Of a stretch of DNA of 47,453 bases, positions 1 to 7,837 are shown piece after piece. Within the stretch, counting starts at the first letter, position 1. The number at the start of each line of letters is the position of its first letter. The notes below the pieces were generated by a model, which was not told the origin of the DNA, ran no database searches, and worked only from the letters and a program-made list of their open reading frames with translations. The position numbers were made by a program, and so were the translations under genes. The DNA lies in assembly GCA_902776415.1 (NCBI GenBank), contig CACYPY010000024.1, positions 1-47,453 of the forward strand, read 5' to 3'. Source of the DNA: an uncultured Ruminobacter sp. GTDB lineage: Bacteria > Pseudomonadota > Gammaproteobacteria > Enterobacterales > Succinivibrionaceae.

Positions 1-1
1 G

Positions 2-136
2 AGAACCCTGTACGAAAGAGCGGTGAAGCAGCTTAACTTCTATGTCAGGGACGATAAAATCAGGGCCATTCCGGATCTTCACAAATACGTCATCATGTAC
101 GCTTACGGCAGGTTTTATATCAGGCAGACGGAGTAG
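2..136 (+). CDS. C-terminal end of a gene clipped by the window
   Basis: An open frame enters from the left edge and stops at TAG 134-136, giving 44 residues ending in YIRQTE. The residues are mixed, helical-looking and rich in Tyr and Arg, with no motif I recognise. The frame is open from the first base and its codon choice resembles the neighbours, so I read it as the tail of a real gene whose body lies outside the window. The next gene is on the opposite strand and ends at 259, so the two are convergent. No function can be assigned. Confidence 0.55.
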   Translation, partial: RTLYERAVKQLNFYVRDDKIRAIPDLHKYVIMYAYGRFYIRQTE

Positions 137-258
137 CGGAACGAGACGGCTTCCGGATACCGGAACGTCCCTGATTATGGTGAAGTCCCGGCTGTTTCCT
201 GACTCCTGAGCTCTTTTCCTCATTCGGAGTGCGTGTTTTCCGGAGCTGGCCTGCCTGT

Positions 259-798
259 TCACCTGGCGGCGGTCTGTCCTTCTGAGGCATTGTCCGGAGC
301 CGGGGCTTCGGGCATCGGATTTTCCTTCGGGAGAGTTTCCCGGAGTTTTTCCCGGGAGAGCTCCCGAAGGACGGGGATGTCCCGATCCTTTACCCTGGTG
401 TTTTTGATGAAGTAGAAAATCCGGCTGTCTCCTTCTCGGGAGATGGTGATATCCACAGTTTCGTAGCGATCCGAGAACCAGCATTCGGAGATCATGGTAT
501 TCCCCTCTCCTGCCTTGCGGACATCCAGCTTCGCCGTTTTGCAGCCCAGCTTTTTGATCTCTTCGATGGTGAATTCGCGGAGGTTTCCGGCGGAACGGTT
601 CAGGAAAAGAGCTTTGGTATGACCTCCGGAGCGGCTGTTAATGAATTCCACTGTGGCAGGGGACTCCGGGGTTTCCAGAGCCAGCTTTTCCACATATCCC
701 TGAGGCAGCGGTCCTCCGGCAGCCACCGTGCCGGAAAGTCCCAGTGCCAGAACCGGGGCCAGTCCCCGCAAAACCAGTTTCAGTATCCTAACCTTCAT
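259..798 (-). CDS. Putative secreted protein of unknown function
   Basis: About 179 residues. The start at 798 is chosen over an upstream in-frame ATG at 834 because GGGAGA sits six bases before it and because the protein then begins with a classical signal peptide: basic MKVRILK, a hydrophobic stretch, and an AAGG-type cleavage region near residue 27. The mature part is charged and has two cysteines (in KLGCKT and SECWF) that could form a disulfide. The C-terminal tail is rich in Pro, Glu and Ala, as in exported proteins with a disordered end. I recognise no family. It lies downstream of the phosphopantetheinyl transferase gene on the same strand, 114 bases away, and could share a transcript with it. 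Periplasmic location is inferred from the signal peptide only. Confidence 0.6.
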   Translation of the reverse strand: MKVRILKLVLRGLAPVLALGLSGTVAAGGPLPQGYVEKLALETPESPATVEFINSRSGGHTKALFLNRSAGNLREFTIEEIKKLGCKTAKLDVRKAGEGNTMISECWFSDRYETVDITISREGDSRIFYFIKNTRVKDRDIPVLRELSREKLRETLPKENPMPEAPAPDNASEGQTAAR

Positions 799-912
799 GA
801 TGAGTCTCCCGATAAGTCCTGCCAGAGTTTTCACAATGAACCTGATTATACACTCCGGAAGGGCTGATTACCGCGCCCCGGATCTCAGTCCTTCCAAGAG
901 ATCTGACCAGGC

Positions 913-1734
913 TCAGGAGGTCCAGATTTTCCAGAAGCGGAGGTATGGTCCCCGGGTATTTTGTTCGGGTTCCTCCCCGGAAATCACCAAAAAGGGCGGA
1001 GAAATATCCGGCCCCGGGGTTTTGGTGTTTTCGCTCTCCGGGGCGGCCAGGGCGGCTCCCAGGTACCAGATCCGATCCCGAAAGGTGATGCTGCCGGACC
1101 ATGCTTTAAGCGCAGTCCCGTTTATGGCCGCCCGGCGGGCTTCGGGATCAATTTCCATATTCCGGAATCCCTGGATCCCGGAGCCGTCGAATTTTCCGGC
1201 GGACTCCCGGAGGGTCCAGAGCTCGAAGAACCTTTCCGGAACCGGGGCGGGATCCTTGTTCAGATACTGCTGTTCCTTTTCGGAAAAGAATCTTTCGGAA
1301 ATGCCCCGGAGATTTCTTCCGGAGGACACCATTTCCGCATCGGTTCCCAGAGGAACCTCCGCCAGTCCCAGAAACACCAGGGGGCCCGAGTGCGCCCAGC
1401 TGAAGAAGGGGAGGCTCCGATCCCGGAAATACGGTTTCCCCGAGGGAGCGGTCAGGATTTCCGGGAGCTTCGGAATCTCTCGCCCGTTTTCTCCGGATCG
1501 GAACCCCGAAGGCACCGATCCCGTTTCCCGGAATTCCGGAGACAGGAAGATTCCGAGTCCGATCCGGAGCGTGTTCAGTGCGGCCTCGTGGGAGTCCCGG
1601 TGCGGGGGACGCACGGGATTCCTGACAGGACTCTCCGGAGTCCCGTCAGGAACCGGAGCCGCCAGAAAAAGCATTCGGGGGGACGGCTCTCCCGGGAATC
1701 CGGAACGAGCGGTCTCCGTCCTTGCCATGTTCAT
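913..1734 (-). CDS. 4'-phosphopantetheinyl transferase (Sfp/AcpT-like)
   Basis: About 273 residues. The core carries the Sfp-superfamily signature: GTDAE (Mg-binding acidic pair) near the middle, then RFFSEKEQQYL, then FFELWTLRESAGK and a GSGIQGF segment. Enzymes of this family move the phosphopantetheine arm of CoA onto a serine of acyl- or peptidyl-carrier proteins. The start at 1734 is preferred because GGAAGG stands about five bases upstream; a longer in-frame start at 1791 exists. Two long plus-strand open frames cover the same bases but have the Arg/Pro/Gly-rich composition of GC-rich antisense. The usual W-x-x-K-E-A motif reads W-T-L-R-E-S, with Arg for the common Lys and the Glu kept. 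No carrier-protein or synthase gene is nearby, so the substrate is unknown. Confidence 0.75.
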   Translation of the reverse strand: MNMARTETARSGFPGEPSPRMLFLAAPVPDGTPESPVRNPVRPPHRDSHEAALNTLRIGLGIFLSPEFRETGSVPSGFRSGENGREIPKLPEILTAPSGKPYFRDRSLPFFSWAHSGPLVFLGLAEVPLGTDAEMVSSGRNLRGISERFFSEKEQQYLNKDPAPVPERFFELWTLRESAGKFDGSGIQGFRNMEIDPEARRAAINGTALKAWSGSITFRDRIWYLGAALAAPESENTKTPGPDISPPFLVISGEEPEQNTRGPYLRFWKIWTS

Positions 1735-1873
1735 AAAAACCTTCCGTTTAAAAAAGCTCCGGGGGCCCGGAGAGATGATGCTGTCCGGCAAATGCCTGCC
1801 GGTTCCTGACAGTATACTCCGGAAACTTCCGGGAATCCCGGAATGCTCCGGAAGCCCGGTCTAAAATTTGAAA

Positions 1874-1901
1874 TTACCGCCGGCGTCATTGGCGGTATAA
1901 T
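1874..1901 (+). promoter_or_regulatory. Likely sigma-70 promoter of nadA
   Basis: A perfect -10 box TATAAT at 1896-1901 is preceded, 16 bases upstream, by TTACCG at 1874-1879. It lies 32 bases before the nadA start codon and points into that gene. The spacing is good but the -35 is weak. Confidence 0.55.
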
Positions 1902-1933
1902 AGCGGACACAACAGCTATTGGAGATTATCGCC

Positions 1934-3007
1934 ATGTATATGCCAGATTTGTCCGGAATTTCCTATCCCGAACCGGAGCCGGAGCTTTCCGGGGAAGAGA
2001 AGAAGTCCTTCGGGGATCGTATCGCATTGAAGCTTAAGGAGCTTAATGCCGCCTTAATCGCCCATTACTATACCGCTCCCGAGGTTCAGGCCCTGGCGGA
2101 AAGCACCGGCGGTTTTATCGGGGATTCCCTGGAAATGGCCCGCTGGGGCAGAAACTGTCCCGCAAAGGTTCTTCTGGTGGCCGGCGTCCGCTTCATGGGA
2201 GAGACCGCCAAAATCCTTTCTCCAGAAAAGACTGTCATCATGCCGGACCTGGGGGCGGAATGCTCGCTGGATCTGGGCTGTCCCGCCGCGGAGTTTCAGA
2301 AGCTCCGGGAAGAGGAGCCCGATCGGGTGGCAGTGGTCTATGCCAATACCTCCGCTGCGGTAAAGGCTCATTCCGACTATGTGGCCACCAGCTCCTGCGC
2401 CATTGACCTTATTCACTATCTGGATCTCCTGGGAAAAAAGATTCTCTGGGCTCCGGATCGTCATCTCGGAGCGTATGTGGCTCAGGAAACCCGGGCTGAC
2501 ATGTTCAGGTGGCAGGCCCACTGTGTGGTGCATGATTCCTTCAAGGCCGCGGCCCTTCGGGATCTCAGGGCCGAGCATCCCGATGCCGCCATCATGGTGC
2601 ATCCGGAGGCTCCGGCAGAGGTTACTGCCATGGCCGATTTTGCAGGCTCCACTTCCCAGATCCTGAACCGGGTGAAGGAAATGGATCGGAAGGAGTTCAT
2701 CATCGCCACCGAAACCGGGATTTTCTACAAGATTTCCCAGGCCTGTCCTGACAAGGTGCTGATACCGGCCCCCACCGGCGGACACGGTGCCACCTGTCAG
2801 AGCTGTGCCCGCTGTCCGTGGATGCGGATGAGCACTCTCCCGAAGATGCTTGGTGCCCTGGAAAACTTTGCCGGACACGAGATTGCGGTTCCCGAGGATA
2901 TCCGGGTGAAGGCACTGGTTCCGGTGCAGAGAATGCTGGATTTCAATCAGGCGCTCAGACAGCACGGTTCGGTGGAGGCCATGGTGCGGGCCGGAGTCCG
3001 TATCTGA
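1934..3007 (+). CDS. nadA: Quinolinate synthase
   Basis: 357 residues, close to the usual length. NadA condenses iminoaspartate with dihydroxyacetone phosphate to make quinolinate in de novo NAD synthesis and carries an oxygen-sensitive 4Fe-4S cluster. The family features are present: AHYYTAPEVQALA near the N-terminus, GDSLEMAR, GVRFMGETAKIL, the Cys in LGAECSLDLGC, the TSSCAI cysteine, a VHPEAP block, and the C-terminal GATCQSCARCPWM cluster cysteine region. The start at 1934 follows GGAG by nine bases; an in-frame ATG at 1919 has no ribosome binding site. It stands alone behind its own promoter and is followed by a terminator. nadB and nadC are not in the window. Confidence 0.95.
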   Translation: MYMPDLSGISYPEPEPELSGEEKKSFGDRIALKLKELNAALIAHYYTAPEVQALAESTGGFIGDSLEMARWGRNCPAKVLLVAGVRFMGETAKILSPEKTVIMPDLGAECSLDLGCPAAEFQKLREEEPDRVAVVYANTSAAVKAHSDYVATSSCAIDLIHYLDLLGKKILWAPDRHLGAYVAQETRADMFRWQAHCVVHDSFKAAALRDLRAEHPDAAIMVHPEAPAEVTAMADFAGSTSQILNRVKEMDRKEFIIATETGIFYKISQACPDKVLIPAPTGGHGATCQSCARCPWMRMSTLPKMLGALENFAGHEIAVPEDIRVKALVPVQRMLDFNQALRQHGSVEAMVRAGVRI

Positions 3008-3039
3008 GAGCCAGGACTCCATGTGCAGTCCCGTAAAAG

Positions 3040-3068
3040 ATCCCGGATTATCCGGGATTTCAGTTTTT
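3040..3068 (+). terminator. Rho-independent terminator after nadA
   Basis: ATCCCGGA and TCCGGGAT form a perfect 8-bp stem around a TTA loop, followed by TTCAGTTTTT. It sits 33 bases after the nadA stop. Confidence 0.8.
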
Positions 3069-3206
3069 ACCGTCCCGGGGAAAGCCGGCGGGCCCGTTCG
3101 GATCCCAAAGAGCCTGTCTTTTGGGACAGATTCTGCTGCTGGTCCCGGGGCGCTGATTTTTTTATGAAATGTTGACCTGTTTAAGGAGAACCTTTACGGA
3201 AGCTTT

Positions 3207-4946
3207 ATGAACGGTTTATTGCTACTGACCATAGCACTGGCGTATTTTGCGGCGGGCTATGTATTCTACGGCGGGTATCTTAACCGTCTGTTCGGAATTG
3301 ATGACCGGAGATCCACTCCGTCTGAAACCCGGAACGACGGTGTGGATTATGTTCCCACTAACCGGACGGTCCTGTTCGGACATCATTTTTCATCCATTGC
3401 CGGAGCGGGCCCCATTGTCGGTCCGATTGCCGCTGCCTATTTCGGATGGCTTCCGGCACTTTTGTGGATCCTTCTGGGGTGCGTGTTTGTCGGTGCCGTG
3501 CATGACTTTGCATCGCTGTTTCTTTCGGTGCGTCACGGCGGAAGGTCCATCGGTTATGTTATTGAAAGGCTTATGGGCTTTGCCGGACGGCAGATGTTTC
3601 TGATTTTCTGCTGGGTGTCGCTGATCCTGGTGGTGGCGATATTCGGTCTCATGGTGGCCGGAACCTTTGTGAAGACTCCGGCGGTGGCCACGGCTTCTCT
3701 GATTTTCATCCTGATGGCTCCGGTGTTCGGCTATGTTTCCCGGAATGTCCTGTCTCTCCGCACTGCCTCCTGGATTTTTGTTCCCCTGGTGTTTCTGACG
3801 GTATGGGCGGCCGATTACATTCCGGCGGATCTGGTGGCTTTTTATTCCGGCGAGGGAATGGATGCTGCCGGAGCCCAGAAAGCAGCGCTCTGGAGCTGGA
3901 TGGGAGTTTTGGGTGTCTATGTCATGTTCGCATCGGTCATTTCCGTAAAATGGCTGCTGCAGCCCCGTGATTACCTGAGCTCCTATCTTCTGTATGCCAT
4001 GATCTTCGGGGGGATTGCCGGTATCTGCTTCTATGCTCCGGAGCTGAAGTTGCCGGCCTGTACCGGATATAACGTGCCCATCGGAAACGGCCAGCCCACG
4101 GATATGATTCCCGCACTGTTTATTCTCATTGCCTGCGGTGCCTGCTCGGGATTCCATTCTCTGGTGGCATCGGGTACCACCTCAAAGCAGATCCGCCGGG
4201 AAAGCCATATCAGAACCATCGGCTACGGCGGTATGATTGTGGAGGGTATTCTTGGAGTGATGAGTCTGATTTCCGTGGCCTACCTCAGCGAGGCCAGTTT
4301 TGCGGAAATTGCCGCCAACCCGGTGAACGCCTTTGCCTCCGGTATCGGAGTGTTTTTGTCAAAGCTGGGTATTTCCGGGACTTTGGCCACCAATTTCATC
4401 AGCCTTGCCATATCGGCCTTCATGCTGACCACTCTGGATACCGCCACCAGACTTACCCGCTTTGTATGGCAGGAGATCTTCACCCCGTCTTATGAAAACC
4501 AGGAGAGAATGCACAACGAGGGTATTCCCCTGAAGAAGCATCCGGCGGTAACCTTTATCACCAACCCCTGGTTTGCCTCGATCTTCGTGGTGTGTCTGGC
4601 GGGTTTTCTGGCCTCCACAGGAAGTGCCAACTCCATCTGGCCGATTTTCGGGGCCTCCAATCAGCTTCTGGCCGCACTGACCCTGCTGGGAGTCAGCATG
4701 TATCTTATGACAAAGAGGCTGAATTTCTGGATTACCCTGATTCCCACGGCGCTGATGATGTTTATGAGCATCTGGGGGCTTCTGGACATTATTAATGCCT
4801 TTATGAGCAAAAGTCTGACTCTGGCAGGCGCCGCGGTGTTCCTGATACTGATGGCGGTAATGCTGGTGGTGCTCTCGGTAATCATGCTCCGCAAGAATCT
4901 CAGACAGCTTTACAGCGACGGAGCCAGGGGAGAACCGGAGCTGTAA
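3207..4946 (+). CDS. cstA: CstA-family peptide/pyruvate transporter
   Basis: 579 residues, an inner-membrane protein with more than a dozen hydrophobic segments. CstA proteins take up peptides or pyruvate during carbon limitation. Recognisable blocks are the N-terminal FYGGYLNRLFGID, then VDYVPTNRTVLFGHHFSSIAG with AGPIVGPIAAAYFGW, the VHDFASLFLSVRHGGRSIG loop, a central SGFHSLVASGTTSKQI segment, and GSANSIWPIFGASNQLLAA near the end. It is shorter than E. coli CstA (about 700 residues) and resembles the shorter form found in many anaerobes. A GGAAG element lies just upstream of the ATG and a stronger AAGGAG lies about 19 bases upstream. It is a single-gene unit ended by a terminator. Confidence 0.92.
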   Translation: MNGLLLLTIALAYFAAGYVFYGGYLNRLFGIDDRRSTPSETRNDGVDYVPTNRTVLFGHHFSSIAGAGPIVGPIAAAYFGWLPALLWILLGCVFVGAVHDFASLFLSVRHGGRSIGYVIERLMGFAGRQMFLIFCWVSLILVVAIFGLMVAGTFVKTPAVATASLIFILMAPVFGYVSRNVLSLRTASWIFVPLVFLTVWAADYIPADLVAFYSGEGMDAAGAQKAALWSWMGVLGVYVMFASVISVKWLLQPRDYLSSYLLYAMIFGGIAGICFYAPELKLPACTGYNVPIGNGQPTDMIPALFILIACGACSGFHSLVASGTTSKQIRRESHIRTIGYGGMIVEGILGVMSLISVAYLSEASFAEIAANPVNAFASGIGVFLSKLGISGTLATNFISLAISAFMLTTLDTATRLTRFVWQEIFTPSYENQERMHNEGIPLKKHPAVTFITNPWFASIFVVCLAGFLASTGSANSIWPIFGASNQLLAALTLLGVSMYLMTKRLNFWITLIPTALMMFMSIWGLLDIINAFMSKSLTLAGAAVFLILMAVMLVVLSVIMLRKNLRQLYSDGARGEPEL

Positions 4947-4998
4947 CCGGCTTTCCGGATCCCGCAGATCTGCGCTGAAGTCTTTCAGAAAGGGCAGG

Positions 4999-5044
4999 AG
5001 GCGTTTCCTTTCGGAATTCCGGGGAAGCGCCTTTCTGATTTTCG
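4999..5044 (+). terminator. Terminator after cstA
   Basis: AGGCGTTTCC (4999-5008) pairs with GGAAGCGCCT (5023-5032) using one G-U pair; a T-rich tail follows. It begins 52 bases past the cstA stop. Confidence 0.65.
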
Positions 5045-5083
5045 GGACTCCGGATGCCATAAAAATGCCGCTTAAGTTTTTTC

Positions 5084-5112
5084 TTGTTAAATGTTTCTGA
5101 AAATGTTAGAAT
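5084..5112 (+). promoter_or_regulatory. Promoter of rplY
   Basis: TTGTTA at 5084-5089 and TAGAAT at 5107-5112 are separated by exactly 17 bases. They lie 78 bases upstream of the rplY start, in an AT-rich stretch after the cstA terminator. Confidence 0.7.
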
Positions 5113-5190
5113 CCGCACGTTTTTTGAAGAGGCTGTTCTGGTCGCATTGCAGCTTCGTTTCTTTTGTGTATTTTTTTGAGAGTAATCAAA

Positions 5191-5484
5191 ATGGCAGAAA
5201 CCAACAAGTTTACCGCTGAGGTTCGTAACGTATTCGGGAAAGGTGCGAGCCGCCGCCTTCGTCGTTCGAACCGTTTACCGGCTATTATTTACGGCGGAGA
5301 TGAAGCTCCGGTAAGCATCAGCCTGGAGTACATTCCGGTATTTACCGCGCAGCAGAGCCCGGCTTTCTACGCTGATCCCATCGTTCTTACCATTGACGGC
5401 AAGGAAGTAACCGTTAAGCCGGTTGCCATTCAGCGTCATCCGGTAAACGGCGCTCTGATCCACATCGATTTCATGCGCGCTTAA
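5191..5484 (+). CDS. rplY: 50S ribosomal protein L25
   Basis: 97 residues, matching the short single-domain L25 typical of Gammaproteobacteria; many other bacteria have the long CTC form. L25 binds 5S rRNA in the central protuberance of the large subunit. Family features are visible: KFTAEVRNVFGKGASRRLRR at the N-terminus, the LPAIIYGG turn, and the closing KPVAIQRHPVNGALIHIDF block. The start at 5191 gives the canonical N-terminus and follows a GAGAG element; the upstream in-frame ATG at 5164 would add nine atypical residues. It has its own promoter and a strong terminator. Confidence 0.95.
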   Translation: MAETNKFTAEVRNVFGKGASRRLRRSNRLPAIIYGGDEAPVSISLEYIPVFTAQQSPAFYADPIVLTIDGKEVTVKPVAIQRHPVNGALIHIDFMRA

Positions 5485-5518
5485 GCGGATCGTTTCCGTT
5501 TCGTTTTAATATTTAAAC

Positions 5519-5546
5519 AAAGGCACTCTTGGACAAGGGTGCCTTT
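5519..5546 (+). terminator. Strong terminator after rplY
   Basis: AAGGCACTCTT pairs with AAGGGTGCCTT (one G-T wobble) around a GGAC loop and runs into a T tract. The S1-domain gene starts 24 bases later, so that gene needs some read-through or its own promoter nearby. Confidence 0.9.
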
Positions 5547-5569
5547 TCCGTATCCGGGGGAGGAGCCGT

Positions 5570-6421
5570 ATGACTGTTATTATTGGAAAAATGAATGATC
5601 TGCCTTTGGTCAGAACCGACGAGAAAGGCGGTTTTTTTGATGCCGGTACCTACGGGGAAGTTTTTCTTCCCAGATCGCAGATCCCTGCGGATCTGGCAGC
5701 CGGCGGCACTCTCAGTGTTTTCTGCTACCTGGACGACGGACGGCTTACCATTACCGCCAGAAGACCCCGGGCGCTTCTGGGGGAGCTGGCAAAGATGCAG
5801 GTGCGGGACGTTACTCCGGGAGCTGCCTATATGGAGTGGGGGATCCGCAAGGATCTTCTGGTGCCCTACAGAGAGCAGAAGCCGGTCTTTGAGGTCGGGG
5901 AGTACTATGTGGTATACGTGGATATCGACAGTGAAGGGCGGCTTTTCGGGACCACCAGATTCAACCGCTATTTCAGCGATTATCTTCCGGAGAATTCCGA
6001 TCTTAAGGCCGGAGACCGGGTGGATCTCATGCCGGTGGCCAAAACCGATCTGGGCATCAGAATGGTGGTGAACAACCGTTACTTCGGTATGCTGCCTTCA
6101 CATCTCGCAGTTCAGAACAATGTGCACTACGGGGTGAAACTCAGGGGATTTATTCAGTCGGTGCGCCGGGATCGCAAAATCAACATCTGTCTTTATCAGG
6201 GCGGCCAGGAGGGCATGGACAGTGCCGGCGGCTTTATTCTGGCAAAGCTCCGGGAAGCCGGAGGGCATCTTCCATGGTGCGACAAATCATCTCCCGAGGA
6301 CATTGAAAGGAATCTGGGAATGAGCAAGGGCAAGTTCAAGAAGGCCATCGGAGCCCTTTACAAAAAGAAGCAGATCCTTTTGGACGACAACGGGATAACC
6401 CTGATTCCGGAACAGAACTGA
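5570..6421 (+). CDS. CvfB/YitL-like S1-domain RNA-binding protein
   Basis: 283 residues. The layout fits the CvfB family: successive S1-type beta-barrel segments (for example GEVFLPRSQIP near residue 30, AYMEWGIRKDLLVPYREQ near 90, NRYFGMLPSHLAVQ near 170) and a C-terminal winged-helix segment with LGMSKGKFKKAIGALYKKKQI. These proteins bind RNA and have been tied to virulence-gene control in Staphylococcus, but the role here is not known. The ATG at 5570 is preceded by GGGGAGGAG. A bidirectional terminator separates it from the convergent gene that follows. Confidence 0.85.
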   Translation: MTVIIGKMNDLPLVRTDEKGGFFDAGTYGEVFLPRSQIPADLAAGGTLSVFCYLDDGRLTITARRPRALLGELAKMQVRDVTPGAAYMEWGIRKDLLVPYREQKPVFEVGEYYVVYVDIDSEGRLFGTTRFNRYFSDYLPENSDLKAGDRVDLMPVAKTDLGIRMVVNNRYFGMLPSHLAVQNNVHYGVKLRGFIQSVRRDRKINICLYQGGQEGMDSAGGFILAKLREAGGHLPWCDKSSPEDIERNLGMSKGKFKKAIGALYKKKQILLDDNGITLIPEQN

Positions 6422-6456
6422 GCGGCAGAACCGGGAAAGAAAACAGCCGGAAAAAA

Positions 6457-6504
6457 ACAATCCCCGGAGGGCCATGCCGTATGAGGCATGGCATCGGGGA
6501 TTTT
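6457..6504. terminator. Bidirectional terminator between convergent genes
   Basis: AATCCCCG (6459-6466) pairs with CGGGGATT (6495-6502), and the inner GCCATGCC/GGCATGGC arms (6471-6492) extend the hairpin. An A run precedes it and a T run follows, so it can end transcripts from both the S1 gene and the minus-strand gene at 6523. Confidence 0.85.
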
Positions 6505-6522
6505 GCATCAGGTCTTTTTTTA

Positions 6523-7461
6523 TCAGGACCGGAAGTTCAGGCCGAGATCCTGGGAAATGATGCTGATCAGGAGATTCTGTCCGTTCTCGTACATTTCAGA
6601 AAGCTCGTCACGCTGACCGGGATCCGCGGCATTTTCATCCCAGGGCATTCTGACCTTTTCCCAGCCCAGATCCGGATGCCCCACGTACATCTCCCCGTTG
6701 TCCAGAAGCGTGTAGGGAAGGGTGTCCATGCACACCATGTCGGTAATTCTGTTGGGATACGGGAAATCGGATTTGCAGCCATCCTTGAACGGGTAGAGAA
6801 CGCTGGTTTCGGGAAAGTGCAGCACCACCACCTTTCCCCAGTTCAGAAGCAGGGCAGGGGCGTTATTGAAATTGACCAGGCCCCGCACCTTTCTCATGGG
6901 GTATGACACGGTGTTCTTCTGAATGCCGCGGCCTTCCCGGTATCTGTAGATAACGGGAGTTTCTCCGGAATTTTTTGAGATAAACAGGAGCTCGTCCCGA
7001 AAACCGTGAATGGAAGAGGCGGCCACCGGTGCGATGTCCCCCTTGAATACGAATTCCAGATTTTCCGAGATGGCGTAGCAGCGGATTCTGTTTTCGGAAA
7101 GCAGGAAAACCGACTGCATATCCCCGAGATTCTTTTCCTCGGTGTCATTTTTGTCAAGGAAGTCATAGTAACGCTTGATGGCGGCTACCGACGTTATCGG
7201 CCTGTCGGTTTCGAAAAGATGCCACGATTCTCCCCGCTCCATGGAATAATAAACCTTTTTGCTGGCCAGAAGAACGAGAATGACCGGGGATCCTTTCCGG
7301 ATGATTTCTCCTGTATGATCGATGGCAACCACATCGTCTTCAAATTCATAAACCAGCTTCCAGTCCGCTTCAAAGAGCTTGCGGGAATAGATACGTCTGC
7401 CGGCTGAAACCCAGAGAGTTTCAGTCATGCTGGTATCGATAAAGTGATCAAAAGTCGACAT
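6523..7461 (-). CDS. Hypothetical propeller-like protein
   Basis: 312 residues without signal peptide or membrane segments. The sequence alternates short beta-like hydrophobic strands with polar turns throughout. It contains one element resembling an Asp-box (YSMERGESWHLF near residue 75), which suggests a beta-propeller of the WD/BNR kind; only one such repeat is clear. The start at 7461 follows CGGAG by about four bases. It is a single gene, divergent from the sugar exporter and convergent with the S1 gene. I do not recognise a family, and the function is unknown. Confidence 0.65.
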   Translation of the reverse strand: MSTFDHFIDTSMTETLWVSAGRRIYSRKLFEADWKLVYEFEDDVVAIDHTGEIIRKGSPVILVLLASKKVYYSMERGESWHLFETDRPITSVAAIKRYYDFLDKNDTEEKNLGDMQSVFLLSENRIRCYAISENLEFVFKGDIAPVAASSIHGFRDELLFISKNSGETPVIYRYREGRGIQKNTVSYPMRKVRGLVNFNNAPALLLNWGKVVVLHFPETSVLYPFKDGCKSDFPYPNRITDMVCMDTLPYTLLDNGEMYVGHPDLGWEKVRMPWDENAADPGQRDELSEMYENGQNLLISIISQDLGLNFRS

Positions 7462-7837
7462 AGCACTCCGCGATTTACGGTTTAATGTAATGGTTTTCAG
7501 CTGTTATATCTTACCGCATGGCCGCGATATTTTATTACGGATTTGCCGGATTCATCACGATTTCTTTGATTTTTCCCAAAAATACGGCCGGAGCTGTCAG
7601 GAAAATCGGTTCCGGTGAGGAACCGGCAGCGGTAATTCCGGGATTTGCCCCCGGTTTTGCTGCTGCGATCTTCTCATTTCCTGCCTGTTTCTTCATTATT
7701 CTTCTCTTCTTCCGCCGGATTATTCATCTGTCCCGAAAAATAACGTGCTGTACGGGCGGATCTTCCCGAACATGTTAAAATATGCCGACATGATCACAAA
7801 ATCCGTATCACCTGCAAAAACGCCGGAGGAATTCATC
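7462..7837. other. Divergent intergenic region
   Basis: 376 bases between the divergent propeller-like gene and the sugar exporter. It holds short open frames without convincing ribosome binding sites, and an AT-rich patch near 7485-7510 that could carry the minus-strand promoter. A TAAAAT (7776-7781) before the exporter could be a -10 but has no good -35. No RNA gene or repeat is seen. Confidence 0.4.

Noticed and set aside
728..1864. Two long plus-strand open frames (378 and 282 codons) opposite the phosphopantetheinyl transferase
   Set aside because: Their products are Arg/Pro/Gly/Ser-rich with no domain, as expected opposite a GC-rich gene. The minus-strand frame has Sfp-type motifs and a ribosome binding site.
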